Source: CANKHA01 sp034668825
Lineage (GTDB): Bacteria > Pseudomonadota > Alphaproteobacteria > Rhizobiales > Xanthobacteraceae
Direction: 5' to 3'
Assembly: GCA_034668825.1 (NCBI GenBank)
Contig: JAXDOR010000078.1
Coordinates: forward strand, 1 to 14,185
Length of the DNA stretch: 14,185 bases
Numbering within the stretch: position 1 is the stretch's first letter; each line of letters opens with the position of its first letter. Below, piece after piece: positions 6,048 to 13,062 of the stretch. The translations under genes and the position numbers were made by a program. The notes beneath the pieces were generated by a model. The model did no database searches and was not told the origin of the DNA. It was given only the letters and a program-made list of their open reading frames with translations.

Positions 6048-7007
6048 CTATTTGTTGACGTTCTCGCGTACCAGCAGTTCCAGCAGCCGGCGAATGTCGC
6101 GGTGCTGCTCCGCTTGGGAATCCACCCAATCGCGGATCATTTGCTGTTCTGTGCGCATATGGTGGACGAGGCCCTGGACAGCCTCGGCGAGATTGGCCAT
6201 GGCCGCGGTTGCGGCTTTACCGGAGCCGCTCTCGCCCCCGGCCTCACGCAATCGCTCAATGGCGCCACTGGCCGGCTCGGTCACGAGATCGCGGACCGCC
6301 GTCGACAGCCAGTCCTCCAGGTCGATGTAGAAACGATTCTGCGCCTGGCTCGATTGCAGGTCGAGAAAGCCGAGGATGAGAGAGCCGGCGAGACCGAACA
6401 ACGAAGACGAAAAGGAAATGCCCATGCCGCTCAGTGGCGCTGCCAAGCCTTCTTTCAAGGAGTTGAAGACTGCGCCCGCGTCGCCCCCGATCTTGAGGTT
6501 GTCGATCACATGGCCGACCGATCCAACGGTCTCGATCAATCCCCAGAACGTGCCCAAGAGGCCGAGGAAGACCAGCAAACCCGTCATGTAGCGCGAAATG
6601 TCGCGGGCCTCGTCGAGCCTGGTCGCGATGGAATCGAGGATGCCGCGCATCAATTGCGAGGACATCGCCATGCGCCCGACACGGTCGCCGAGGATCGTCG
6701 CCATCGGCGCCAGCAACACCGGCGGGCGGTCTACCGCCAGCCCGGGATCGGCGATGCGAAAGCTATTCACCCATGCAACCTCCGGATAAAGCCGGAGCAC
6801 TTGGCGGAAAGCCAGCAGGATGCCGATCAGCAACACGCCAGCGATCAGCGCGTTAAGTCCCGGATTGGCGAGAAATGCCAGCCAGATTTGTTTGTAAAGA
6901 ACGACGACGACGAAAGCGCACAGAATCAGGAAGACCAGCATCCGCACCAGGAAGATGCGAGGTGAGGAAAGCTTCAGGAGATCGAGATCCTTGGCCATGC
7001 TGGTCAT
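6048..7007 (-). CDS. MotA/TolQ/ExbB-family proton channel protein
   Basis: This 319-residue inner-membrane protein is expected to form the multimeric channel around its MotB/OmpA-like partner. Four membrane segments are visible near 18-38, 51-71, 141-163 and 192-216. The family signature is LGLLGTFWGLIETVGSV (148-164), close to the LFGTVWGIM pattern of TolQ/ExbB, followed by the GISFSSSLFGLAGS stretch (196-209) of the last channel helix. The loop between segments 2 and 3 (about 72-140) is cytoplasmic, and a charged helical tail (about 220-319) may reach into the cytoplasm. The ATG at 7007 has no strong ribosome binding site; the ATG at 6998 (residue 4) is an alternative. The gene lies 123 bp after suhB, so it may have its own promoter, but I see no convincing one. 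Confidence 0.85.
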   Translation of the reverse strand: MTSMAKDLDLLKLSSPRIFLVRMLVFLILCAFVVVVLYKQIWLAFLANPGLNALIAGVLLIGILLAFRQVLRLYPEVAWVNSFRIADPGLAVDRPPVLLAPMATILGDRVGRMAMSSQLMRGILDSIATRLDEARDISRYMTGLLVFLGLLGTFWGLIETVGSVGHVIDNLKIGGDAGAVFNSLKEGLAAPLSGMGISFSSSLFGLAGSLILGFLDLQSSQAQNRFYIDLEDWLSTAVRDLVTEPASGAIERLREAGGESGSGKAATAAMANLAEAVQGLVHHMRTEQQMIRDWVDSQAEQHRDIRRLLELLVRENVNK

Positions 7008-7089
7008 TCAAGCGAGTTTTAAGTCTCAATATGGCATAGGCGCGGCGAAAGAAGCCATGAGGACCGAATGAAGTCGCAATCGGCCCTAT

Positions 7090-7106
7090 TGTCATGGCCG
7101 GGCTTG
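7090..7106. repeat. Solo left arm of the 87-bp palindromic repeat
   Basis: GTCATGGCCGGGCTTG at 7091-7106 is identical to the left end of copies 1 and 2, but the sequence then departs (ACGAATTAGG) with no second arm. It lies in the 123-bp gap between suhB and the MotA-like gene and is best read as a decayed or truncated copy. The rest of that gap shows nothing I can name. Confidence 0.6.
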
Positions 7107-7130
7107 ACGAATTAGGCGCGGACAACGCGG

Positions 7131-7922
7131 CTACCCGGCGCTCTGCAGAAGGCTCAGCAGCTCACGATGCATTGTCTCGTTGCCGGCGATGATGTCGCCT
7201 TTTGCCAACATGGCGTCAGATCCGTCCAGGTCGGTAACAAAGCCACCAGCTTCCCGCACCAGCAGGATGCCCGCAGCCATATCCCACGGCGACAACCCGC
7301 GCTCCCAATAACCGTCGAAGCGGCCGGCCGCGATCCAGCCTAGATCGAGCGCCGCGGAGCCAAACCGGCGGAGTCCCGCAACCCGTTCCTGCACTGCCGC
7401 AATCTCCCTGCCGGCGAGAGCAAGATCGCCACGGCCCATATGCGGAAGGCCGCAGGCAATGAGCGCATCGCCCAGACGTTTGCGGCCCGCCACGCGCAGC
7501 CGCTTGTCATTGAGAAAGGCGCCCTTGCCGCGCTCGGCGGTGAATAACTCGTCGTTCGCCGGATTGTAGACCAGACCGGCCACGATAACGCCTTCCCGTT
7601 CCAATCCGATGGAGATGGAGAATTGCGGGATGCCATGGAGAAAATTCGTGGTGCCGTCGAGCGGATCGACAATCCAGGTGTTGGTCTTGTCGATGCCGTC
7701 GTGACGTCCGCCTTCCTCGCCGAGAAACCCGTAATCCGGTCTGGCCTTGGCAAGCTCCTGGCGCAAAATTTCTTCGGCCTTGCGATCCGCCGCCGTGACG
7801 AAATTGCCCGGCCCTTTGAGCGAGACCTGGAGATGCTCGACCTCGCCGAAGTCGCGCTTGAGGGTGCGCGCCGCCTGCCGTGCGGCCTTGATCATGACGT
7901 TGAGGAGGGCGGAGTGGAGCAT
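7131..7922 (-). CDS. suhB: Inositol-1-monophosphatase family protein (SuhB)
   Basis: This 263-residue enzyme belongs to the Mg-dependent inositol monophosphatase family and should hydrolyse myo-inositol phosphate or related sugar phosphates in the cytoplasm. All metal-site motifs are present: GEEGG (68-72, with E69/E70), IVDPLDGTTNFLHG (84-97, with D86 and D89) and SPWDMAAG (211-218, with D214). The length is normal for the family. In E. coli SuhB also takes part in ribosomal RNA antitermination, but that cannot be inferred here. The ATG at 7922 follows GAAGGA by 3 nt, and this Shine-Dalgarno lies within a strong hairpin (7926-7952). It follows the Sel1 gene by 57 nt. Confidence 0.93.
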   Translation of the reverse strand: MLHSALLNVMIKAARQAARTLKRDFGEVEHLQVSLKGPGNFVTAADRKAEEILRQELAKARPDYGFLGEEGGRHDGIDKTNTWIVDPLDGTTNFLHGIPQFSISIGLEREGVIVAGLVYNPANDELFTAERGKGAFLNDKRLRVAGRKRLGDALIACGLPHMGRGDLALAGREIAAVQERVAGLRRFGSAALDLGWIAAGRFDGYWERGLSPWDMAAGILLVREAGGFVTDLDGSDAMLAKGDIIAGNETMHRELLSLLQSAG

Positions 7923-7925
7923 TCG

Positions 7926-7952
7926 TCCTTCATTCCTCTCGAGGAAGAAGGA
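7926..7952 (-). promoter_or_regulatory. Hairpin enclosing the suhB ribosome binding site
   Basis: In the mRNA sense, UCCUUC pairs with GAAGGA and UUCCU with AGGAA around a CGAG tetraloop, with one bulged U: 11 pairs just ahead of suhB. Both purine-rich stretches that could act as Shine-Dalgarno (AGGAA and GAAGGA) are on the 3' side of the stem, and only CGA separates the stem from the AUG. The pairing is seen directly; a role in translational control is inferred. Confidence 0.6.
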
Positions 7953-7979
7953 TGTCCGTGCCCGCCGGCGCGGGTCACG

Positions 7980-8999
7980 TCAAGGGCGTGACGCGGCGAC
8001 CACCTCGAGCCAAGGCCTAGCCGCCTTTTCCGCGGCAGCGCGGTCCTCCGGCGTCAGCTTGGCGACGAAGTCGTCCATCCCCATATCGCCGTCCCCGCCC
8101 GCTTTGGCGATGAGGTGCCACTTCGCCGCCTCCACGGCGTTGGCGGGAAGCCCGCGCCCTCGGGCAAGAATGTTGGCAAGGCGGTTCTGCGCGATCGGGC
8201 TGCCCTTGCGCGCGGCTTTGAGGAATAGGGCAGCGGCGGCGGCCTCGTCCTTGGCGACGCCGATGCCGTTGAACAAGGCGATGGCATATTCCACTTCCGC
8301 ATCTGAGTTGCCGGCAAGCGCCGCTGCGCCCAGCAACCGCGCCGCCTCGGTAGGATCCTTGGCAACGCCGCGCCCTTCCTTGTAAAGCGTGGCGAGAGCG
8401 TATTGTGCGTCCGAATTGCCGGCCCGCGCCGCGGCACGGAATATGTCGGCGGCGCGAGAATAATCCTGCGGGAATTGCTGGCCTTCGAGATAAAGCAGCC
8501 CGAGATCGTAAGCGGCACCTGAATGTCCGAGCTTCGCCGCGGACGCTAGAAGCTTTGTCGCCTCGTCGCGGTCGCGCGGGCCGCCGCGGCCGAGAAGGCG
8601 GAAGATGGCGAGCGCAAACATCGCCTCGCGGTCGCCGCGGTCGGCCGCAAGTTTGTACCACTCCACCGCCTTTTGATCGTTGAGCGGCACGCCGTAGCCA
8701 TTGGCATAGAGTTCGCCCAGGAGCGTCATCGCCTTCGGGTCTGATTTGGTTTCGACGCGGCGGGTGGCTTCCTTGAAAGCGGAGAGATAGTGGCCGCGCT
8801 GATAGGCGGCGTAAGCCAGGTCCAACTCGCCTTCCGATGGGGAGCGTTCCGGTGCCGGAGTAGAAGTCTGTGAGCTACTCTTGGCGGCAGGCTTCGCCGG
8901 TGGCTTTGTGGGTGCCCGCTGGGTCTGCGCGGCAGACATAACCGGCACCGCCATCAGCATGGCTGCAAGCACGCATAGGATTGCGTGGTGGGCCTTCAT
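7980..8999 (-). CDS. Secreted Sel1-repeat (TPR-like) protein
   Basis: This 339-residue protein begins with a signal peptide: MKAHH, a hydrophobic core ILCVLAAMLMAVPV (7-20) and a likely cleavage near residues 23-26. A Pro/Ala/Ser/Lys-rich linker (about 27-56) follows, then about six Sel1 repeats from about 58 to 310, such as LGELYANGYGVPLNDQKAV (94-112) and LATLYKEGRGVAKDPTEAA (202-220). Sel1 solenoids are protein-binding scaffolds; the periplasm is the expected site. I chose the ATG at 8999 rather than an upstream in-frame start at 9080. It gives the signal peptide at the very N terminus and makes a TGATG overlap with the ThiE-like gene. Ligand and role are unknown, and it is clearly not a short ExoR-like protein. 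Confidence 0.85.
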   Translation of the reverse strand: MKAHHAILCVLAAMLMAVPVMSAAQTQRAPTKPPAKPAAKSSSQTSTPAPERSPSEGELDLAYAAYQRGHYLSAFKEATRRVETKSDPKAMTLLGELYANGYGVPLNDQKAVEWYKLAADRGDREAMFALAIFRLLGRGGPRDRDEATKLLASAAKLGHSGAAYDLGLLYLEGQQFPQDYSRAADIFRAAARAGNSDAQYALATLYKEGRGVAKDPTEAARLLGAAALAGNSDAEVEYAIALFNGIGVAKDEAAAAALFLKAARKGSPIAQNRLANILARGRGLPANAVEAAKWHLIAKAGGDGDMGMDDFVAKLTPEDRAAAEKAARPWLEVVAASRP

Positions 9000-9655
9000 C
9001 AGACTTTTTCCCGTTGCGTGAGCCGCTCGACCGCGTCGGTGATCGCCACGACAGGGCCGCGCGCATCGCTCCAGATGCAATCGCCGACAGCGATAAAATC
9101 AGCGCCCGCCGCCACTAGCGGAGCAACTTCATCGAGATGCGCCGCGAAAGCGACGCAAGGAGGTTGAAACACTTCCTGCCACCAAGCCACGCGATCCTCG
9201 ATGGCGCCGAAGCTCGGCCGCCCTCCGGTGTCGTCCGGCTCGCCGAACATCACATAGTCGGCCCCGCCTTCCGCTGCGAGCATGGAATCGTGCCGGCTAT
9301 CCATGCCGCCCGCGCCGGCAATGCGCTCAGGTTTGAGGGTTTCCGTCGCATCGTTGAACGCATCGATGCCCGTCAGATGCGCGCCGTCGGCGCCGGATCG
9401 AGCGACAATTTCGGGATGATCATCGAGGATCAGTGCGGCGCCCGCCCCTTGGACAAGCGGCGCCAGCGTCTTGACGCGGCGGATCAACTCCGACTCGCCA
9501 CCGGGCGTGAGATGCAGAAGCACCGCGGCGATGTCCGCCGCTGCGAGCACAGGCTCAAGCGCTTGCCCGAATGCCGCCGCATCCTCCACCTGCGGAGTGA
9601 CGAGATAGAGGCGAGGGGCAATGCGTGTCGCTTCGGTCGGCGGGGGTGAGGCCAT
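8999..9655 (-). CDS. ThiE-like protein (TMP-TENI family), divergent and possibly not a synthase
   Basis: This 218-residue protein has the length and beta/alpha-barrel pattern of thiamine phosphate synthase, which joins the pyrimidine and thiazole halves of thiamine. Retained landmarks are RLYLVTP (15-21), GADGAHLTGIDAF (88-100), GGADYVMFGEP (130-140) and GADFIAVGDCIW (184-195). However, the Q-x-R-x-K motif of the second strand is replaced by VLLHLTPGG (45-53). The usual IIND is LILDD (75-79), and the phosphate-binding Ser region reads GGMDSRHDS (116-124). The chemistry may therefore be lost or changed. It lies 60 nt after fba and shares one base with the Sel1 gene (TGATG). No other thiamine gene is nearby. 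The family is clear, the enzyme function doubtful. Confidence 0.8.
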   Translation of the reverse strand: MASPPPTEATRIAPRLYLVTPQVEDAAAFGQALEPVLAAADIAAVLLHLTPGGESELIRRVKTLAPLVQGAGAALILDDHPEIVARSGADGAHLTGIDAFNDATETLKPERIAGAGGMDSRHDSMLAAEGGADYVMFGEPDDTGGRPSFGAIEDRVAWWQEVFQPPCVAFAAHLDEVAPLVAAGADFIAVGDCIWSDARGPVVAITDAVERLTQREKV

Positions 9656-9715
9656 GCCTTCGCATGCTACCTCAATCAGGCGGCAATTTGACTAGGTGAA
9701 CTCAGCCAGCGCCGC

Positions 9716-10741
9716 TCAAGCCGCCTTCTTTTCCATCTCCGCTTTCCACTTGCCGAGGGCGGCAAGGCCGTTCATCTCGGCGCGGTGAGCGAAGGCGCGC
9801 TGCGCCGCGGCGACGTTCTCGCTCTTGCCCCCCCAGGTCTTCTGCACCGGCGCTTGCAGCGCGCGGCCATAGGAGAAAGTAAGCTTCCACGGCAGTCCGC
9901 CGATCTTGTTCATGGCATCGAGATGTGCGGTAGCCAGTTCGTCGGACTGGCCGCCGGACAGGAAGGCGATACCGGGCACTGCCGCCGGAACGCAGAGCTT
10001 GAGCACCGCGACGGTTTTCTCCGCGACTTCCTGGACGGAAGCTTTCTTGCCGCTCTTCTTGCCCGGCACGATCATGTTCGGCTTGAGCACGATGCCTTCG
10101 AGCTGCACATGGGCATCGAACAGCTCGTTGAACACGATCTTCAGCGTCTGCTCGGTTACCTCGAAGCAGCGGTCGATATCGTGGTCGCCGTCCATCAGCA
10201 CTTCCGGCTCGACAATCGGCACGATGTCTTCCTGCTGGCACAGCGCGGCATAGCGCGCGAGCGCATGCGCATTGGCTTTGATGCAGTTATAGGTCGGGAT
10301 GCCAGGTCCGATATCGACTACCGCCCGCCATTTGGCGAATTTCGCGCCGAGCTTGCGATATTCGGCGAGCCTTTCGCCGAGGCCGTCGAGACCTTCGGTG
10401 ATGACTTCGCCCGTGCAGAAGGGTAGGGGCTTGATGCCTTTGTCCACCTTAATGCCGGGCAGCGAACCCGCCTTCTCGATCACCTTGACCAGCGGGGTCC
10501 CATCCTTGGCCTTTTGCCGGATGGTTTCGTCGTAGAGGATGACGCCGGAGATATATTTCGACATCGCCTCGGTCGAGCGGAACATCAGCTCGCGGTAGTC
10601 GCGGCGGTTATCCTCGGTGCATTCGACGCCGATGGCATCGAAGCGCCGCTTGATGGTGCCGGATGACTCGTCCGCCGCGAGAATGCCGCGGCCCGGCGCC
10701 ACCATCGCCTCGGCGACCTTATTGAGCTCTGCCAAGTTCAT
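9716..10741 (-). CDS. fba: Fructose-bisphosphate aldolase, class I
   Basis: This 341-residue Schiff-base aldolase cleaves fructose 1,6-bisphosphate to glyceraldehyde 3-phosphate and dihydroxyacetone phosphate, or runs in reverse. Animal-type class I motifs are clear: GRGILAADESSGTIKRRF (17-34), KWRAVVDIG (137-145), IVEPEVLMDGDHD (176-188) and the lysine site GIVLKPNMIVPG (216-227), where K220 would form the Schiff base. LSGGQSDE (261-268) and SYGRALQ (290-296) complete the phosphate site. The start at 10741 is chosen because GGGAG lies 8 nt upstream and it matches the family N terminus. The same frame runs further upstream to 11248, but that part is antisense noise within pgk. It follows pgk by 20 nt, so the two are almost surely cotranscribed. 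Confidence 0.95.
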   Translation of the reverse strand: MNLAELNKVAEAMVAPGRGILAADESSGTIKRRFDAIGVECTEDNRRDYRELMFRSTEAMSKYISGVILYDETIRQKAKDGTPLVKVIEKAGSLPGIKVDKGIKPLPFCTGEVITEGLDGLGERLAEYRKLGAKFAKWRAVVDIGPGIPTYNCIKANAHALARYAALCQQEDIVPIVEPEVLMDGDHDIDRCFEVTEQTLKIVFNELFDAHVQLEGIVLKPNMIVPGKKSGKKASVQEVAEKTVAVLKLCVPAAVPGIAFLSGGQSDELATAHLDAMNKIGGLPWKLTFSYGRALQAPVQKTWGGKSENVAAAQRAFAHRAEMNGLAALGKWKAEMEKKAA

Positions 10742-10761
10742 CTCAACTGCTCCCTTTGCCT

Positions 10762-11958
10762 TTATTCTTTTTGCCTCAATGCCTCTACTCCGGGCAAGGC
10801 CTTCCCTTCCATCCACTCCAGGAACGCGCCGCCCGCGGTCGAGACATAGGTGAAGCGTGGTGTCACCCCCGCCGCGTTCAGCGCGGCCACGGTATCTCCT
10901 CCGCCGGCAACGGATACCAGCTTTCCGACGCTGGTAAGTTCCGCTGCCGCCTTGGCGACCGCCATTGTTCCCGCGTCGAACGGCTGCATCTCGAATGCGC
11001 CAAACGGGCCGTTCCACACCAGCGTCCGAACCCGGCCGAGGACGGAAATCACCTGTTCGACGCTGCGCGGTCCGATGTCGAGGATCATGTCGTCTGCGGC
11101 GACATTTTCCACGTCTACGACGCGCGACGGCGCGTGCGCCGCGAATTTCTGCGCCACGACTGCGTCGACCGGCAGCACGATCTCGCGTTTTTCCGCCTCG
11201 GCTTTGCTGAGAATTTCCTGCGCCGCGGGTATCAGGTCCTGCTCGCACAGGGATTTGCCTATCGGCTTGCCTTGAGCGGCAAGAAAGGTATTGGCCATGC
11301 CGCCGCCGATGATCAGTACATCGACCTTGGCGAGCAGGTTCCCAAGCAAATCCAGCTTGGTGGAAACCTTGGCGCCGCCGACGATGGCGGCTACGGGACG
11401 CTGTGGCGCTTCCAAAGCCTTTGACAGAGCTTTCAGCTCGGCTTGCATCTGGCGTCCGGCATAGGCCGGAAGCTGGTGCGCGACGCCCTCGGTTGATGCG
11501 TGCGCCCGGTGCGACACCGAAAAGGCATCGTTGACGTAAATGTCGCCGAGCTCAGCGATCCTCGCCGCGAAGCCGGGATCATTCTTCTCTTCCTCGGGGT
11601 GGAAGCGCGTGTTCTCCAGACAGAGGATACCGCCCGGCTCCATGGCGCTGACGACGGCGTTCGCGCGCTGGCCCACGCAATCCTCGGTGAAGGCGACCCG
11701 CCGTTTGATGATCTCGGCGAGTTTGGCGGCAACGGGCTTGAGCGAGTCCTTGGGATCCGGTTTCTTCGGCCGGCCGAAATGCGACAGCAGGATTACTTTG
11801 CCGCCCTTGTCGGCGATCTCGATGATGGTCGGAGCCACCCGCTCAAGACGGGTGGCGTCACTGACCTTGCCGTTCTCCATCGGGATATTGAGGTCGACGC
11901 GCAACAGCACGCGCTTGCCGTTCACATCGACATCATCAAGGGTACGAAAACTCGACAT
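10762..11958 (-). CDS. pgk: Phosphoglycerate kinase
   Basis: This 398-residue glycolytic kinase interconverts 1,3-bisphosphoglycerate plus ADP with 3-phosphoglycerate plus ATP. The N-terminal substrate domain carries RVDLNIP (20-26), SHFGRP (59-64) and ENTRFHPEEEKND (115-127). The C-terminal nucleotide domain carries GGAKVSTK (194-201), WNGPFGAFE (315-323) and GGGDTVAALNAAG (352-364). The length and all motifs are normal. The ATG at 11958 gives the usual family N terminus but has only a weak upstream purine stretch, and the gene may rely on coupling from gap, 33 nt upstream. Confidence 0.97.
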   Translation of the reverse strand: MSSFRTLDDVDVNGKRVLLRVDLNIPMENGKVSDATRLERVAPTIIEIADKGGKVILLSHFGRPKKPDPKDSLKPVAAKLAEIIKRRVAFTEDCVGQRANAVVSAMEPGGILCLENTRFHPEEEKNDPGFAARIAELGDIYVNDAFSVSHRAHASTEGVAHQLPAYAGRQMQAELKALSKALEAPQRPVAAIVGGAKVSTKLDLLGNLLAKVDVLIIGGGMANTFLAAQGKPIGKSLCEQDLIPAAQEILSKAEAEKREIVLPVDAVVAQKFAAHAPSRVVDVENVAADDMILDIGPRSVEQVISVLGRVRTLVWNGPFGAFEMQPFDAGTMAVAKAAAELTSVGKLVSVAGGGDTVAALNAAGVTPRFTYVSTAGGAFLEWMEGKALPGVEALRQKE

Positions 11959-11991
11959 GCGGTGATCTAGTGCGCTGCGGCCGGACCGGCG

Positions 11992-12999
11992 TCAAATCAG
12001 CTTCCCCATCGCCACGGCGGTATCGGCCATGCGGTTGGAGAAGCCCCATTCGTTGTCATACCAAGACATCACCCGCACGAAGGTGCCATCCATCACCTTG
12101 GTCTGATCCATGTGGAAGATGGACGAGCGCGGATCGTGGTTGAAGTCCATAGAGACGTTCGGCTGATCGGTGTAGCCGAGGATGCCCTTTAATTGCTGCT
12201 CGCTGGCGCGCTTCACCGCGCCATTAATCTCATCCTTCGAGGTCGCGCGCTTGGCGACGAATTTGAAATCGACGACCGACACGTTAGGCGTCGGCACACG
12301 GATGGCGACGCCGTCGAGCTTGCCGGAGAGCTGCGGCAGCACGAGGCCAACCGCCTTGGCCGCTCCGGTCGAGGTCGGGATCATGTTCAGCGCCGCCGCC
12401 CGCGCGCGATAGAGATCCTTGTGCATGGTGTCGAGTGTGGGCTGATCGCCGGTATAGGAATGAATGGTGGTCATGAAGCCCTTGTCGATGCCGACGGCAT
12501 CGTTGAGCACCATGGCGATTGGCGCCAGGCAGTTGGTCGTGCAGGACGCATTGGAGATAACCACGTGCTCCTTGGTCAGCTTGTCGTGGTTGACGCCATA
12601 GACGACGGTCATGTCGACGCCATCGGCAGGCGCGGAAATAATCACGCGCTTGGCGCCGGCGGTGAGATGCGCCGAGGCTTTCTCTTTGCTGACAAAGATG
12701 CCGGTGCATTCGAGCGCAATGTCGATGCCGAGATCCTTCCACGGCAGTTGCGCCGGGTCTTTGACGGCAGTGACTTTGATCGGGCCGGTGCCGCAATCGA
12801 TGGTGTCGCCTTTGACCTTTACCTCGCCGGGGAAGCGTCCATGCACGGAGTCGAAGCGCAACAGGTGCGCATTCGTCTCGACCGGGCCGAGATCGTTGAT
12901 CGCCACGACCTGGATGTCCTTACGGCCTGACTCCACGATGGCGCGCAGGATATTGCGGCCGATACGGCCGAAGCCATTGATGGCGACGCGAACGGTCAT
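11992..12999 (-). CDS. gap: Glyceraldehyde-3-phosphate dehydrogenase, type I
   Basis: This 335-residue enzyme oxidises glyceraldehyde 3-phosphate to 1,3-bisphosphoglycerate, or runs in reverse in gluconeogenesis or carbon fixation. The dinucleotide fold opens with INGFGRIGRN (7-16). The catalytic motif is SNASCTTNCLAP (149-160) with C153, paired with H180 in TTIHSYTGDQ. D36 in INDL supports use of NAD. The residues that in strict NAD enzymes read Leu-Pro before HKD are Thr191-Met192 here, so the cofactor preference may be broader. The start is set by a strong AGGAGGAG at 13014-13007, 7 nt before the ATG. The 63-bp gap before it holds a TGGTG-N9-CACCA dyad (13042-13060) that could be a hairpin or operator. 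Confidence 0.97.
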   Translation of the reverse strand: MTVRVAINGFGRIGRNILRAIVESGRKDIQVVAINDLGPVETNAHLLRFDSVHGRFPGEVKVKGDTIDCGTGPIKVTAVKDPAQLPWKDLGIDIALECTGIFVSKEKASAHLTAGAKRVIISAPADGVDMTVVYGVNHDKLTKEHVVISNASCTTNCLAPIAMVLNDAVGIDKGFMTTIHSYTGDQPTLDTMHKDLYRARAAALNMIPTSTGAAKAVGLVLPQLSGKLDGVAIRVPTPNVSVVDFKFVAKRATSKDEINGAVKRASEQQLKGILGYTDQPNVSMDFNHDPRSSIFHMDQTKVMDGTFVRVMSWYDNEWGFSNRMADTAVAMGKLI

Positions 13000-13006
13000 T
13001 CCTAAT

Positions 13007-13014
13007 CTCCTCCT
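13007..13014 (-). promoter_or_regulatory. Strong Shine-Dalgarno of gap
   Basis: AGGAGGAG on the minus strand lies 7 nt before the gap ATG. It is the best ribosome binding site in the window and fits a very highly expressed glycolytic enzyme; its neighbours pgk, tkt and the ThiE-like gene lack anything comparable nearby. Confidence 0.85.
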
Positions 13015-13062
13015 ACGCTAACAGGCGGTCAGACGCTTATATGGTGTCTTTACCGCACCAAA

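Noticed and set aside
5016..7007. Zorya-type defence system (ZorA/ZorB) for the MotA/MotB-like pair
   Set aside because: ZorA has a very long cytoplasmic tail and the system includes ZorC/D or ZorE; here the tail is short, no nuclease or helicase is nearby, and the neighbours are housekeeping genes.
5016..7007. Flagellar stator motA/motB
   Set aside because: The long coiled coil and TolQ/ExbB-like signature do not fit true MotAB, and no flagellar gene is nearby.
9000..9080. Upstream in-frame start for the Sel1 protein
   Set aside because: It would bury the signal peptide behind 27 Arg/His-rich residues and overlap the ThiE-like gene by about 80 bp, whereas the ATG at 8999 gives a proper signal peptide.
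10742..11248. N-terminal extension of the aldolase frame to 510 residues
   Set aside because: The extension is antisense-frame sequence inside pgk and has no relation to aldolases; the ATG at 10741 has a good ribosome binding site and gives the normal length.
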